Origin: Anaerolineales bacterium HSG25
GTDB lineage: Bacteria; Chloroflexota; Anaerolineae; 4572-78; J111
Length of the DNA stretch: 64,000 nucleotides
NCBI GenBank assembly: GCA_030377865.1
Contig: JAUCGA010000001.1
Span: forward strand, 62,001-126,000
Direction: 5' to 3'
Part shown: in pieces, positions 9,583-18,962 of the stretch
Layout: every line of letters starts with the position of its first letter
How positions within the stretch are numbered: the first letter of the stretch is position 1
The notes under the pieces: model-generated
Databases searched by the model: none
What the model was told of the DNA's origin: nothing
The model's input: the letters and a program-made list of their open reading frames with translations, nothing else
Translations under genes and position numbers: made by a program

Positions 9583-10745
9583 TTACTTGGCCTCGACCTA
9601 AACCAGCCACGATACACAATCTCTTGCCAAACGATGAACTGTGCCGGAATCAGTAAAAAAATCAGTCGCTCAAACGATTCACCCAAACTAAAATAGAGCC
9701 ACGGACTGAGCAGACTCAAAGCAATCAACCCCCGCATGGCCTGATTTGGGGTTTGCCGCATCAAAATGATACTTGGTATTAACACCAAGGTTAGGTTATA
9801 AGAGCCGGTTTGTTTTAGGGCAATTAAGCCCGTCAATATTGTGGCCGAAATAAACAACTGTTGATGGCGAGGCGAGGGGATTTGCCATGCTAATCGGCTA
9901 TAATAGACCAACCACAGGGCTAACATTATCAACATTCCTGCACCGAGCCATACGTTACCCAAAAGACTCGGCGGCCAAGTCGCGTTAGGATTGTTGCTCC
10001 CGTACGCCAAAATCGACTCGACCCATATTGTCGGCCAAAATCCTAAAAATGGCACGGGCAAGAGCGCCAAAACTGCCCCAACACCCATCAGCATGACCAG
10101 AAATCGGTTCCGGTGAGGCTCTCGCCATACAAGCATGAGCATGGGGAGTGTCGCCAATATGGCTAAATCGGGTCGAATAGTCGCTCCGGCAAAGGCCAAC
10201 GCCGCCCATCGGATTTGGCCCTGCTGGTACAACCAAATCGACAATAATAGGCAGGCCATTACCCAAAAGGTTAATTGTCCCAACACATACACAATAATCG
10301 GAAAGCGGAATCCTATCAGACTCAGTAATATCAGGCCGAATAGCTCCCACGGGCGGGGCAACCAACGCAACAATCGCAATCCTAGTAACAGCATCATCAT
10401 AAATAGCGGAATTTGCAGGGACACCCACAGCAAAACTGACCACGAATAGGGCAGGCTGACAAACGGAAGCAGGATAAAAGCGATATACGGTGGATGCGAA
10501 AAGCCATGCTGATACTCGTCTGGCTGAGGAAAATTTTTGTATACCCCATAATGAATCGTTGCCGTTGTTTCTGGCCCATAAGGATCAACACCGCCCAAGA
10601 TAGCTCGGCTACCAACCCAAACCGGAAACCAGTCGAACCCTTGTCCGCGTGGCTCAACCAGTAAACGGTAAGACGGATAGGTCATAAGCAGGGTGCTGAC
10701 GAGCAAACTAACGAAAACAATTTGAACGGTTCGTTTATTTTTCAT
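9561..10745 (-). CDS. GT87-like membrane mannosyltransferase
   Basis: A 394-residue protein with about ten membrane helices, recognisable as GT87 (DUF2029, PimE-type) from the N-terminal DWFPVWVGSRAILGGVDPYG loop and FSHPPYIAFILLPFVSLPY. Members use a polyprenyl-phosphate sugar as donor at the outer face of the membrane. The ATG at 10745 has AGAGG ten bases upstream. Its start codon overlaps that of the divergent gene at 10744, and its end overlaps the convergent gene, so the reading frame is embedded between two neighbours with no spare base. Confidence 0.8.
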   Translation of the reverse strand: MKNKRTVQIVFVSLLVSTLLMTYPSYRLLVEPRGQGFDWFPVWVGSRAILGGVDPYGPETTATIHYGVYKNFPQPDEYQHGFSHPPYIAFILLPFVSLPYSWSVLLWVSLQIPLFMMMLLLGLRLLRWLPRPWELFGLILLSLIGFRFPIIVYVLGQLTFWVMACLLLSIWLYQQGQIRWAALAFAGATIRPDLAILATLPMLMLVWREPHRNRFLVMLMGVGAVLALLPVPFLGFWPTIWVESILAYGSNNPNATWPPSLLGNVWLGAGMLIMLALWLVYYSRLAWQIPSPRHQQLFISATILTGLIALKQTGSYNLTLVLIPSIILMRQTPNQAMRGLIALSLLSPWLYFSLGESFERLIFLLIPAQFIVWQEIVYRGWFRSRPSNHSNRYN

Positions 10746-12255
10746 GATTCAACAATCCTCTCGACATCATATCATTCTGGCAGTTGTACTTTTTGGGGCG
10801 ACGGTATTACGCCTCATCAATTTGGGTCAGCCTAGCCAATGGAACGATGAGGCCATTAGTGCTTTTATTGCCCGCGGCACCACGACTCAGATTCTGACCA
10901 ATCAGTTTCATTCGCTTCATCCGCCCGGCTATTACCTATTTTTACATGGCTGGAGCCAAATTTTTGGTACATCCGACTTTTGGCTGAGGCTCCCCTCGGC
11001 CTTGATGGGCGTGATGAGCGTCATGATGATCTATCTGTTGGGGCGAGCCATGTTCAAACCGAACACTGGTTTATGGGCCGCCATCTTGACCAGTTTCATG
11101 CCGTTTCATCTGTTCTATTCGCAAGAACTGCGGATGTATAGCCAACTGTTTTTATTAACCACAATTGTATTCTTTTGTCAAGTTAAGTTGTGGCAAGGAA
11201 CCGATAAACGGTACGGTTGGTGGCTCTTGTACCTGTTGGCTGGCTTGTGGGGATTATACACCCATTACTTTTTTATTTTGATTATCGGGGTGTTTGGTCT
11301 CTATTTTATCCTGCGTCAAGCGGGTTTCCTCGATAAACCGTCGCCACCGAAACCGGAGCGTTTACCAAGTTGGCTCGATGTTATCGGTGTCCATCTGGTC
11401 ATGCTTTTTCTCTATTTGCCGATTATCTTCTGGGTGCGCGACCAGCTTTCCCAATCGGAGGATTACTGGATTCAGGAGGCGAGTTTGGGGCAATTTTTGT
11501 CGATACCGTTAGCCTTTACGATTGGGCAATTTCTGCCACCAACATTGCTCGTGGTCGGGTATGGATTTGTGCTCATGTTGCTCTTTGTCATTCTGCTACA
11601 AGCCGGACGCACTTTGGCTCAAAGAACGACTGATGCGCCATTTTTACTGCTCGTGTTGATGGCCTACTGGTTGCCGGTGTTGATCATGTTCGGGGTGTCA
11701 TTGTTTTGGACACCACTCACCTTGCCCCGTTTGATGATGGTCGCCGCGCCGGGGTTGTATCTGCTCCTCGCTTGGGGCGTAACTCGGCCCAAAGAGGCGA
11801 TTGTCAACATGGCACTAATTATACCTATCCTTCTGATTGGCCTTGTCGCTGATTATAACTGGCTGTTTAATCCTGAATATACCAAACCTCCCGCTCGCGA
11901 AGCGGCCCTGTTTATTCAAAGCATGGCTCAATCCGACGAGGCGATTATCCATGCCAACGACAGTAGTTTTCGCCTTTTTTTATACTACACCCCCGACCTC
12001 GACCATCGTTTTATCTGGCTCGACAAACGTAACCGCCAAATTCGACCAGATGTCTTTGAACTGATGGGCGGACGGGTGATTGAGGCCGATGCAGAACTCC
12101 CCGACATGTTCTGGCTGGTACTGTTTCAAGACTTTAACGCCGAGCGACAAGAGACGCTGTTTCAAGAGTATGATACTCGCTATAACCGTTTAGAAGCGCA
12201 TAATATTGGCGGAATTCGGATTTATCGGTATCAACAGAATCAGATTATTGAGTAA
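10744..12255 (+). CDS. Integral membrane glycosyltransferase (GT39/PMT-like)
   Basis: A 503-residue membrane protein with about 10-11 helices. The first external loop has LGQPSQWNDEAISAFIARG, with the acidic residues typical of the GT39/ArnT group, followed by SLHPPGYYLFLHGWSQIFG, a common motif in this family. The C-terminal part (about residues 385-500) is soluble. The ATG at 10744 has no visible ribosome binding site and shares two bases with the start codon of the opposite-strand gene. The GT2 gene follows after 29 bases and is probably co-transcribed. Confidence 0.78.
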   Translation: MIQQSSRHHIILAVVLFGATVLRLINLGQPSQWNDEAISAFIARGTTTQILTNQFHSLHPPGYYLFLHGWSQIFGTSDFWLRLPSALMGVMSVMMIYLLGRAMFKPNTGLWAAILTSFMPFHLFYSQELRMYSQLFLLTTIVFFCQVKLWQGTDKRYGWWLLYLLAGLWGLYTHYFFILIIGVFGLYFILRQAGFLDKPSPPKPERLPSWLDVIGVHLVMLFLYLPIIFWVRDQLSQSEDYWIQEASLGQFLSIPLAFTIGQFLPPTLLVVGYGFVLMLLFVILLQAGRTLAQRTTDAPFLLLVLMAYWLPVLIMFGVSLFWTPLTLPRLMMVAAPGLYLLLAWGVTRPKEAIVNMALIIPILLIGLVADYNWLFNPEYTKPPAREAALFIQSMAQSDEAIIHANDSSFRLFLYYTPDLDHRFIWLDKRNRQIRPDVFELMGGRVIEADAELPDMFWLVLFQDFNAERQETLFQEYDTRYNRLEAHNIGGIRIYRYQQNQIIE

Positions 12256-12284
12256 TTTTATAATATCGACTGGAGTTATTTATA

Positions 12285-13064
12285 TTGCTAAAGGATAGAA
12301 AAATTATTGTGGTTATGCCGGCCTATAACGCCGAAAAGACCCTACAAATGACTTATGACGAGATTCCGCATGGGATTGTTGATGACATTATTTTAGTTGA
12401 TGATAAGAGTCATGATCGCACCGTGGAAGTGGCGCAACGATTGGGGCTGACCACCATTGTTCATGATCAGAATCGAGGGTATGGAGGCAATCAGAAAACC
12501 TGTTACACCAAAGCCTTAAGTTTGGGAGCCGACATTGTCATTATGCTTCATCCCGACTATCAATATACGCCTAAATTGATTGTACCGATGGCTTCGCTCA
12601 TTGCCGATGGGTTATTTGATTGTGTGCTTGGTTCACGGATATTAGGAGTTGGAGCCTTAAAGGGGGGCATGCCAATATACAAGTATATTGCTAATCGAGG
12701 ATTAACCTTCTTTCAAAATATGTTGCTGAAATATAAACTGTCAGAATATCATACTGGATATCGGGCTTTTAGCCGAGAGCTTTTAGAGGCGTTACCGTTG
12801 GCGCAAAACTCTGATGATTTTGTGTTCGATAACCAGATGTTGGCTCAAATCATTTACGGTGGATACGGTATTGGTGAGATTACTTGCCCCACACTCTACA
12901 TGGAGGAATCATCATCAATTAACTTTTCTCGCTCGGCTATTTATGGTCTTGGTGTTCTAAAAACATCGTTACTGTATCGGCTGAATAAATGGGGTATCAT
13001 GGCCTCGAAAGAGTTTGCTAATGTTCAAATAAAAAATGGTGAAAATTCAATAAAATCGCCCTAG
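12285..13064 (+). CDS. GT2 glycosyltransferase (polyprenyl-phosphate mannose synthase-like)
   Basis: A 259-residue GT-A-fold enzyme. VVMPAYNAEKTLQMTYDEIP is the nucleotide-binding start, DDIILVDDKSHDRT carries the conserved aspartates, and IVIMLHPDYQYTPKL supplies the metal-binding acidic motif region. It lacks the membrane anchor of some relatives. It could make the polyprenyl-phosphate sugar used by the adjacent membrane glycosyltransferases. The start is a TTG with GGAG upstream. The last codons and the stop lie inside a family B element (13039-13119), so the original C-terminus has been changed. Confidence 0.82.
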   Translation: MLKDRKIIVVMPAYNAEKTLQMTYDEIPHGIVDDIILVDDKSHDRTVEVAQRLGLTTIVHDQNRGYGGNQKTCYTKALSLGADIVIMLHPDYQYTPKLIVPMASLIADGLFDCVLGSRILGVGALKGGMPIYKYIANRGLTFFQNMLLKYKLSEYHTGYRAFSRELLEALPLAQNSDDFVFDNQMLAQIIYGGYGIGEITCPTLYMEESSSINFSRSAIYGLGVLKTSLLYRLNKWGIMASKEFANVQIKNGENSIKSP

Positions 13065-13119
13065 AAACCCGATTTCTTTGAGAAATCGGGTTTCTGACGC
13101 TCTTTCTAGCGAGTTCACT
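13039..13119 (+). repeat. Family B copy bridging two convergent gene ends
   Basis: The element reads from a worn left end (GTGAAAATTCAATAAAATCG) through the hairpin AAACCCGATTTCTTTGAG with its complement to GCGAGTTCACT; the last bases of the right end are missing. It supplies the TAG stop of the GT2 gene and the TGA stop of the opposing GT39 gene. Its hairpin could terminate transcription from both sides. Confidence 0.8.
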
Positions 13120-14656
13120 CTCGACGACGATAAAACTCTTGACCTGCTATAATAGTTTCAAGATCATAACTTTTCTCTAACTCAGGATACAACCAGTCTG
13201 GTTGGGGAATATTATTGCTTTCTCCGACAATAATATATTTCGTTTGAGGGGTAAAAATACGATTATATGGCCCTGTAGCCTCAATGTAAATCGGCCAGAT
13301 AATATCGATGGGGGCACGGCGGTTGCTCAAATAATACAGTTGCATATTTCCCGACCAGTAATATATGTAATCATCGGAGGTTGTGTTTTGTTGAATGTAG
13401 TCCGCTAGTTCTTGTAATTCAAGTAACTCGGTATTGCCCCATCCCTTTTCTATAAAAGTTTCAAAGGTTTCTATGCCCAGTTTATATCGGACAAAATGAT
13501 TATAATAATTGTAATTAGCCCGAATCGATACAAATAAAGCACTCCATAATAACCCCAATAATACTACTACAGCCAATTTTTGAGATGTGGCTGTTTTTAT
13601 TTTTTGATAAAGATCAACGAGAAACCAACTAGCGAGTAGACATAAGGGAGGAAGGACAAGCAGGTAATAATGCATAAAAAAGGCTCGACTTACGTTAGCT
13701 TCTATATATGACAATAATAACCAAACATTAATGTAAAGCATTAGTAACGTTTTTTCTGGTAGTTGGGTATTGCGTTTTTTATGGTTGATAATGGTAAATA
13801 TAAATCCGCTCATGGCAAAAAAAGATATGATAAAGTTGGTCACGACTAAGGCGATTACTGGATGAAGTAGCCACAGAATCGACATGTGAGAGCTACTTGC
13901 AGTACGGAAGCGGATGTATGTTTGCCCGATTACAAAAACTAGCCCAAGACGAGAGAGCAAGCCTAAACTGCCGAAATAGAAAATTACTATAAATATACCA
14001 ATAAAAAATCCAGCCACTACCCAAATTAAGGGAGTGAATACATGTGACCGAACATCGACTTCTGTTCTGTTGTACCATGTGTCTACGATTAAAACGATGG
14101 CGGCTAAAATTAGGGGGGTAATATATACGGCTTTAAAGTAGAAGGAGATGGCGGTGATTAAACCAACGAAAATATATCGCCATGCTGGGGCATGGTGTGC
14201 CGTTAAATATAAGAGGATGAATACTGATGCAATACGGGGGAGGTTAGCAAATAGCTCAATTTCAGCGCTAGTGCCCATTAAACCAAGGCTCGCTGATAAC
14301 ACGGCATAGAATATTGCCGCTAAAAAACCAGTTAGTTTTTTGTCTAAAAAATAACCAAAAAGGTATATCAAATAAACTGTGACGATTGTCCACAGCAATA
14401 GGAAAAATTTAACGGCCCATACACTGTCACCAAATAATAAAAATGCGGCCGCATAACTATAGTAAACTGCCGGAAGATGGTGAGATGAGTGGTGCGTGGT
14501 ATAGAGAGGTTCACCCTGAGCAATTAGACGACCATGATAAGCATTTGCACCACTATCGTTGTCAAAGGGTTGATCTAACGACGGCAAACGGAGCAACGTC
14601 ACTAATACTATTAGGAAAATAGCAATACCCCAATTCTGATACCGTTGGATACGCAT
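13115..14656 (-). CDS. Integral membrane glycosyltransferase (GT39/PMT-like)
   Basis: A 513-residue protein with about 11 membrane helices and a short soluble C-terminus. The first loop LPSLDQPFDNDSGANAYHGR carries the acidic pair expected in GT39-type enzymes, followed by HHLPAVYYSYAAAFLLFGD. It is the last gene of the asnB operon, starting 5 bases after the methyltransferase stop. The final residues FYRRRE and the stop come from a family B element, so the native end is lost or altered. Confidence 0.77.
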   Translation of the reverse strand: MRIQRYQNWGIAIFLIVLVTLLRLPSLDQPFDNDSGANAYHGRLIAQGEPLYTTHHSSHHLPAVYYSYAAAFLLFGDSVWAVKFFLLLWTIVTVYLIYLFGYFLDKKLTGFLAAIFYAVLSASLGLMGTSAEIELFANLPRIASVFILLYLTAHHAPAWRYIFVGLITAISFYFKAVYITPLILAAIVLIVDTWYNRTEVDVRSHVFTPLIWVVAGFFIGIFIVIFYFGSLGLLSRLGLVFVIGQTYIRFRTASSSHMSILWLLHPVIALVVTNFIISFFAMSGFIFTIINHKKRNTQLPEKTLLMLYINVWLLLSYIEANVSRAFFMHYYLLVLPPLCLLASWFLVDLYQKIKTATSQKLAVVVLLGLLWSALFVSIRANYNYYNHFVRYKLGIETFETFIEKGWGNTELLELQELADYIQQNTTSDDYIYYWSGNMQLYYLSNRRAPIDIIWPIYIEATGPYNRIFTPQTKYIIVGESNNIPQPDWLYPELEKSYDLETIIAGQEFYRRRE

Positions 14657-14661
14657 CGTCG

Positions 14662-15372
14662 TTAACGCAACTCAAACTGAACAACGTATCGTAAGGGGAG
14701 AAATGGGAAAGGAATGGCTCTAACTTGTTGAATACGTAAAAAATCTTTAGAAAATCCTTCTAATAAAGGTAGGTCAAATTCATGCAGATGCCATTCATCA
14801 GTCATACGGTCAGGTGAACTATAGCTGTCTGTCCCACTTTGTTGGAGGAACCAATGGCTTAAACCGGTACTGTGAATACCATTTTTAACCATGTTAATCC
14901 AAGCTTCATTAGGAACACTGATAACGATGGTACTTTCCTTATGAGCCATGCGAGCCATTTCACCAATAACCTGACGAGGGTCTGTCACATGTTCTAACAC
15001 TTCGGTACAAATCAGCTTATCGAACTTTTGATCACAAAATGGTAGCTTTTCAGCATTAGTTTGAAGTAACCTTGCATCCCGTTTTTGTAACCGATTTTGA
15101 GATTTTTTTAGTAAGTAGGTAGATAAGTCAACACCATATAATGTTTGGGCTGGTATTTGAGCTAATACGTTACTCGCCCCACAACCCACCTCTAATACTT
15201 TGTCTAATGGTTTAGCGGCAATAAATTCTAAAATAGCATTGACACGTCGTCGTTCAATCCAACGAATTATTGGATGGGAACGTAAATGATAGGCTTCAGG
15301 GTCATATTTATGAGCCATATTCTCATTCCACTGGATAAATTGAGTTTCGTCGGTAAATGTTTTCATAGCCAT
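14662..15372 (-). CDS. Class I SAM-dependent methyltransferase
   Basis: A 236-residue enzyme with the Rossmann motif I KVLEVGCGASNVL near residue 60, an acidic motif II region YGVDLS, and motif LICTEVLEHVTDPRQV near residue 115. It is of the UbiE/Methyltransf_11 type and may methylate a sugar or lipid in the glycan pathway; the substrate cannot be told. AAGGA stands 4 bases before the ATG at 15372. The gene sits 11 bases after the upstream glycosyltransferase and 5 bases before the next one. Confidence 0.85.
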   Translation of the reverse strand: MAMKTFTDETQFIQWNENMAHKYDPEAYHLRSHPIIRWIERRRVNAILEFIAAKPLDKVLEVGCGASNVLAQIPAQTLYGVDLSTYLLKKSQNRLQKRDARLLQTNAEKLPFCDQKFDKLICTEVLEHVTDPRQVIGEMARMAHKESTIVISVPNEAWINMVKNGIHSTGLSHWFLQQSGTDSYSSPDRMTDEWHLHEFDLPLLEGFSKDFLRIQQVRAIPFPFLPLRYVVQFELR

Positions 15373-15383
15373 GAAATCCTTTG

Positions 15384-16958
15384 TTATTTAAGAATGGCAA
15401 GTTGGTTTTGTTCTGCTTTTTCTTTGGTCATAAGAATAATGCGGTCATTACCGCCCCAACTTGGGTAGTAATTAAAGTTTATATCCCAAGGGCCAAACCA
15501 AGTTACGGTTAAATTAGGTTGATTACTTTTCCAAGCATACCGTTCCATACCTTCCGATGCATATAATAAGACAAAATCAACTGAATCTGAGGGTGTGGTA
15601 GTAGCATTAGGATAATGTTGATTGTTCAATTTGTCTAAGTTTGTTGCTAGTTGTGGTGAGAGTAAAAATAATTGTTCTGGATGTGATGTTATATAATTAG
15701 ATGTCTCGTTGATGAATCGAGGTGAATCTTTATCAGCAATTGTTTGAGCGGTATATATGAGCCACAGCGCATTGCCTGTTAGCATGACAGTCACAATTAC
15801 CATTAACGCATTAGATAGATAAGGCTTAGGTAGTTTTTGATACCCCCAAGCGATGCCTCGTGCTGATAAAATCGCTAAAAATGGCATAATTGCTAACATG
15901 TTTCGGATAATCATAACCCGTTGATTGCTCATGTATAAAATGTAAATTATAGGAAAACTAACTAATGTTATGCCTAGTCTCGGTGCTTCCTTAAAGGTAG
16001 CTATCGTTCCAATAATTGCCGACAGAAAAAAGAATAGCGCCACAGGTGTTGAATAGGATAAACCCGATGTAGCCAGATAGAAAATATTGCGAGCCAGATG
16101 CTCTAGGCCCTTGTTCATTGTGTAACCCCGTTGACCAGTGCGGTATACGTTAGCGGCATGGCGAATATCAGAAATGAATGTTATTGGATCAAGAATCGTT
16201 CCCGGTGTTGAAAATAAGTAGGTCAAAATAAATATAATAAGGGTTATCTCTAAAAATAGTAATAAGGAACGAAATCTTGTTGAGACTCTTGGCCATAAAA
16301 AATAGGCCGAAATTAAGACAGGGACAATCAGTAAGAATGCTGGATATTTTGTTCCACAAGCTAACCCGGCCCCAATTGCCGCGCCCCATAACCAATTTAG
16401 GCCTTGAGGCCGAATCTGAGCCAGTATGGCGCACATTATTGTGAAGGCCGTGAATTGCATTACCACGCCATCAGGGGCAACCCAGCGCAAATGATACCCG
16501 ACTTCCCACGAGAAGCCGAGTAGACAAGCGGCAAGAAGCGCTTCAAAGATATTTTTACGCCACAGTAGTACCAACACATAAACCCATACGACACTTAGAG
16601 CCGATACAACTAAATATATACCTCGCATTTGTAAATGATAGGCATGGGTATGGACTAATTCAACAATCTGTTTTTGTACGGCAAGTAAATCGCCATCGGT
16701 CTCAATCATGCCTATTATAACCGCCGGAACTGCCCCAACTAGGCTCAACCAATAATTAACAGAGGGATAGACATAATAACGGGGTAAAAATAACGCTTCT
16801 TTAACGGAATGTTTTAGGGGGTCTAGAGTATAGTTTTGATCCCAATGATCTCCAAAATCAACGCCCCACCAACCTGTACTGACTAAAATTAAATAGGGTA
16901 ATAAGACGGGTATGAAAAGCAGAATTGGAAATGCTTTGGGTGGGAATTTATTGGTCAT
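15384..16958 (-). CDS. Integral membrane glycosyltransferase (GT39/PMT-like)
   Basis: A 524-residue polytopic protein with about 11 membrane helices. The first loop has STGWWGVDFGDHWDQNYTLD, with acidic residues that could form the active site, and the C-terminal 110 residues are soluble. Its relation to GT39 is more distant than in its neighbours. It is the second gene of the operon, 18 bases after asnB. Confidence 0.72.
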   Translation of the reverse strand: MTNKFPPKAFPILLFIPVLLPYLILVSTGWWGVDFGDHWDQNYTLDPLKHSVKEALFLPRYYVYPSVNYWLSLVGAVPAVIIGMIETDGDLLAVQKQIVELVHTHAYHLQMRGIYLVVSALSVVWVYVLVLLWRKNIFEALLAACLLGFSWEVGYHLRWVAPDGVVMQFTAFTIMCAILAQIRPQGLNWLWGAAIGAGLACGTKYPAFLLIVPVLISAYFLWPRVSTRFRSLLLFLEITLIIFILTYLFSTPGTILDPITFISDIRHAANVYRTGQRGYTMNKGLEHLARNIFYLATSGLSYSTPVALFFFLSAIIGTIATFKEAPRLGITLVSFPIIYILYMSNQRVMIIRNMLAIMPFLAILSARGIAWGYQKLPKPYLSNALMVIVTVMLTGNALWLIYTAQTIADKDSPRFINETSNYITSHPEQLFLLSPQLATNLDKLNNQHYPNATTTPSDSVDFVLLYASEGMERYAWKSNQPNLTVTWFGPWDINFNYYPSWGGNDRIILMTKEKAEQNQLAILK

Positions 16959-16976
16959 TCAGATCTCTATTTGTGA

Positions 16977-18872
16977 TTATTTGATATATTTATTATGCCA
17001 AAGTTGGAAGATTAGAAGTGTCCATAATAGTTTGCGATTGTCACGTTTATGAGAAAAATGTTGGTCTAGTAACTGTTTGACATACCCATACTTGAACAGT
17101 TCTTGTTTTTCTATACGAGATTCAGATAACATGTCAAGAGTTAGCTCACGAAGCTCACTAGTTAACCATTGTGCGACAGGCATGTTAAACCCTTTTTTAG
17201 GACGGTTAATAATTTTAGAAGGAATCGCATGAGCCATTGCTTTTTTGAGGATATATTTACCAGTTAAACGATGTAGCTTTAGCCCAATGGGTAATGAGGT
17301 GGCAAAGTTGATAACTTTCCGATTCAGAAATGGTACCCGTACTTCTAGCGAAGCCGCCATGCTGGCTCGGTCTACTTTGTATAAAATGTCGTTTTCGAGG
17401 TACATCTTCATATCGTTATACAAAATTTGATTAAGTGGTAACCGTGCATCACACTCTTTAGCATGCAGATATGCTTGGGTATAGGTGTTACGTAACACTG
17501 GTTTTAACCAATCTTGCAATAGGTCAGCCTTTTCAGCATCAATAAATGACCCTAACCATCGATGATGACGTGCTTGTAGTGGAACACCTCGGCCCGCTAA
17601 AAAACGACGCATTCGAAAATCAAAGCTGATATTATTAAATGAAACGGGCAAGACATCAAGTGTTCTTGGGGCGATATTTGCTCGGATATACCAAGGTACA
17701 AGGCGTTCATAATATTCGATTAGTCGGTGTGCGGCAAGGGTAGGGTATCCTGCAAACAGTTCATCACTACCATCGCCCCCTAAAACAACCTTTACTTTTT
17801 TACGCGCAAATTTAGAAAGAAGGTAGGTTGGGATAAGCGAAGAATCACCAAACGGCTCGTCAAGAAACTCGTCCGTAATCGAGGGCACCATCTCTGCCGC
17901 CATTTTGCTGGTTAAAATCAGTTCGTTATGCTTGGTTCCTAAATGGTTGGCAACAGTACGGGCATAACCAGATTCATCAAACGAAGCCTCCTCAAAACCA
18001 ATTGAGAAACTTTCAACCGTTCCCGGATAGAGTTCTACCATGAGTGCCGCGATAGTACTTGAATCAAGGCCACCACTTAACAAGACCCCTACCGGAACAT
18101 CGCTCACAAGTTCTTGCCTGACAGCCTGATTCAGCGTATCATACAATCCTTCTGTATAATCTCGCCAATTTACCGGCGGGCGGCTTTCACTACGAGCAAA
18201 ACTCACATTCCAATACTGTTTAATATGTAAACCATTACTATTGTATTGTAAATAATGCCCGGGTTCTAGTCGATAGATATTTCGCAAAATTGTACGAGGG
18301 GAAGGCACGTATTCAAACGTTAAATACTCATTTAAAGAGACAAGGTCAATTTCTCGTTGTATGTGAGGATTTGCTAACAATACCTTCAACTCTGAGCCAA
18401 AAATGAGTTGATTATTGGTTTGAGTATAATAAAGTGGCTTGATCCCTGTTTGGTCACGGGCAATAATAGCTTCTTGTTTAGTGGCATCCCAAATCGTAAA
18501 AGCAAAAATACCACTTAAATGTTGAATACTCTCTAATCCTAACTCTTCATAAAGATGAAGTATTGTTTCTGTATCGGTTTGGGTTCGGAACTGATGCCCC
18601 TTTCTTTCTAAAAACAGTCGTAATTCTTTGTAGTTATATATCTCTCCGTTAAAAACAATCCACATCGAACCTGTTTCGTTCGTAATTGGTTGTTTTCCTC
18701 CGGCTAGGTCGATGATTGATAATCGTCTCGAACCCAAACCAACCATAGGTTGACAGTATATCCCTTGCTCATCAGGCCCTCGATGGGCGATGCACTCTGT
18801 CATTCTCAATAGGATATTCTCATCAACCGGCGGAGATGCTGTTAAATTTAAAATACCACAAATACCACACAT
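16977..18872 (-). CDS. asnB: Asparagine synthase (glutamine-hydrolysing)
   Basis: The 631-residue protein begins MCGICGILNL; Cys2 is the glutaminase nucleophile once Met is removed. Upstream in-frame codons (to 18917) cannot be the start because they would mask this cysteine; GGTGA stands 7 bases before the ATG at 18872. The N-terminal half is the Ntn-type glutaminase (AHRGPDEQG, NGEIYNY), the C-terminal half the ATP-pyrophosphatase synthetase with SGGLDSST and GDGSDELFAGYP. AsnB paralogues often sit in glycan loci where they amidate sugars or peptides; free asparagine synthesis is equally possible. It leads a four-gene operon. Confidence 0.92.
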   Translation of the reverse strand: MCGICGILNLTASPPVDENILLRMTECIAHRGPDEQGIYCQPMVGLGSRRLSIIDLAGGKQPITNETGSMWIVFNGEIYNYKELRLFLERKGHQFRTQTDTETILHLYEELGLESIQHLSGIFAFTIWDATKQEAIIARDQTGIKPLYYTQTNNQLIFGSELKVLLANPHIQREIDLVSLNEYLTFEYVPSPRTILRNIYRLEPGHYLQYNSNGLHIKQYWNVSFARSESRPPVNWRDYTEGLYDTLNQAVRQELVSDVPVGVLLSGGLDSSTIAALMVELYPGTVESFSIGFEEASFDESGYARTVANHLGTKHNELILTSKMAAEMVPSITDEFLDEPFGDSSLIPTYLLSKFARKKVKVVLGGDGSDELFAGYPTLAAHRLIEYYERLVPWYIRANIAPRTLDVLPVSFNNISFDFRMRRFLAGRGVPLQARHHRWLGSFIDAEKADLLQDWLKPVLRNTYTQAYLHAKECDARLPLNQILYNDMKMYLENDILYKVDRASMAASLEVRVPFLNRKVINFATSLPIGLKLHRLTGKYILKKAMAHAIPSKIINRPKKGFNMPVAQWLTSELRELTLDMLSESRIEKQELFKYGYVKQLLDQHFSHKRDNRKLLWTLLIFQLWHNKYIK

Positions 18873-18962
18873 AGTTATCACCCGACATGATTTTGACGTT
18901 TGGTAATGATAATTCATTCTTATAAATGAGCAACTCTCAAGCGGTTAGATGCAAGGTGTAAG

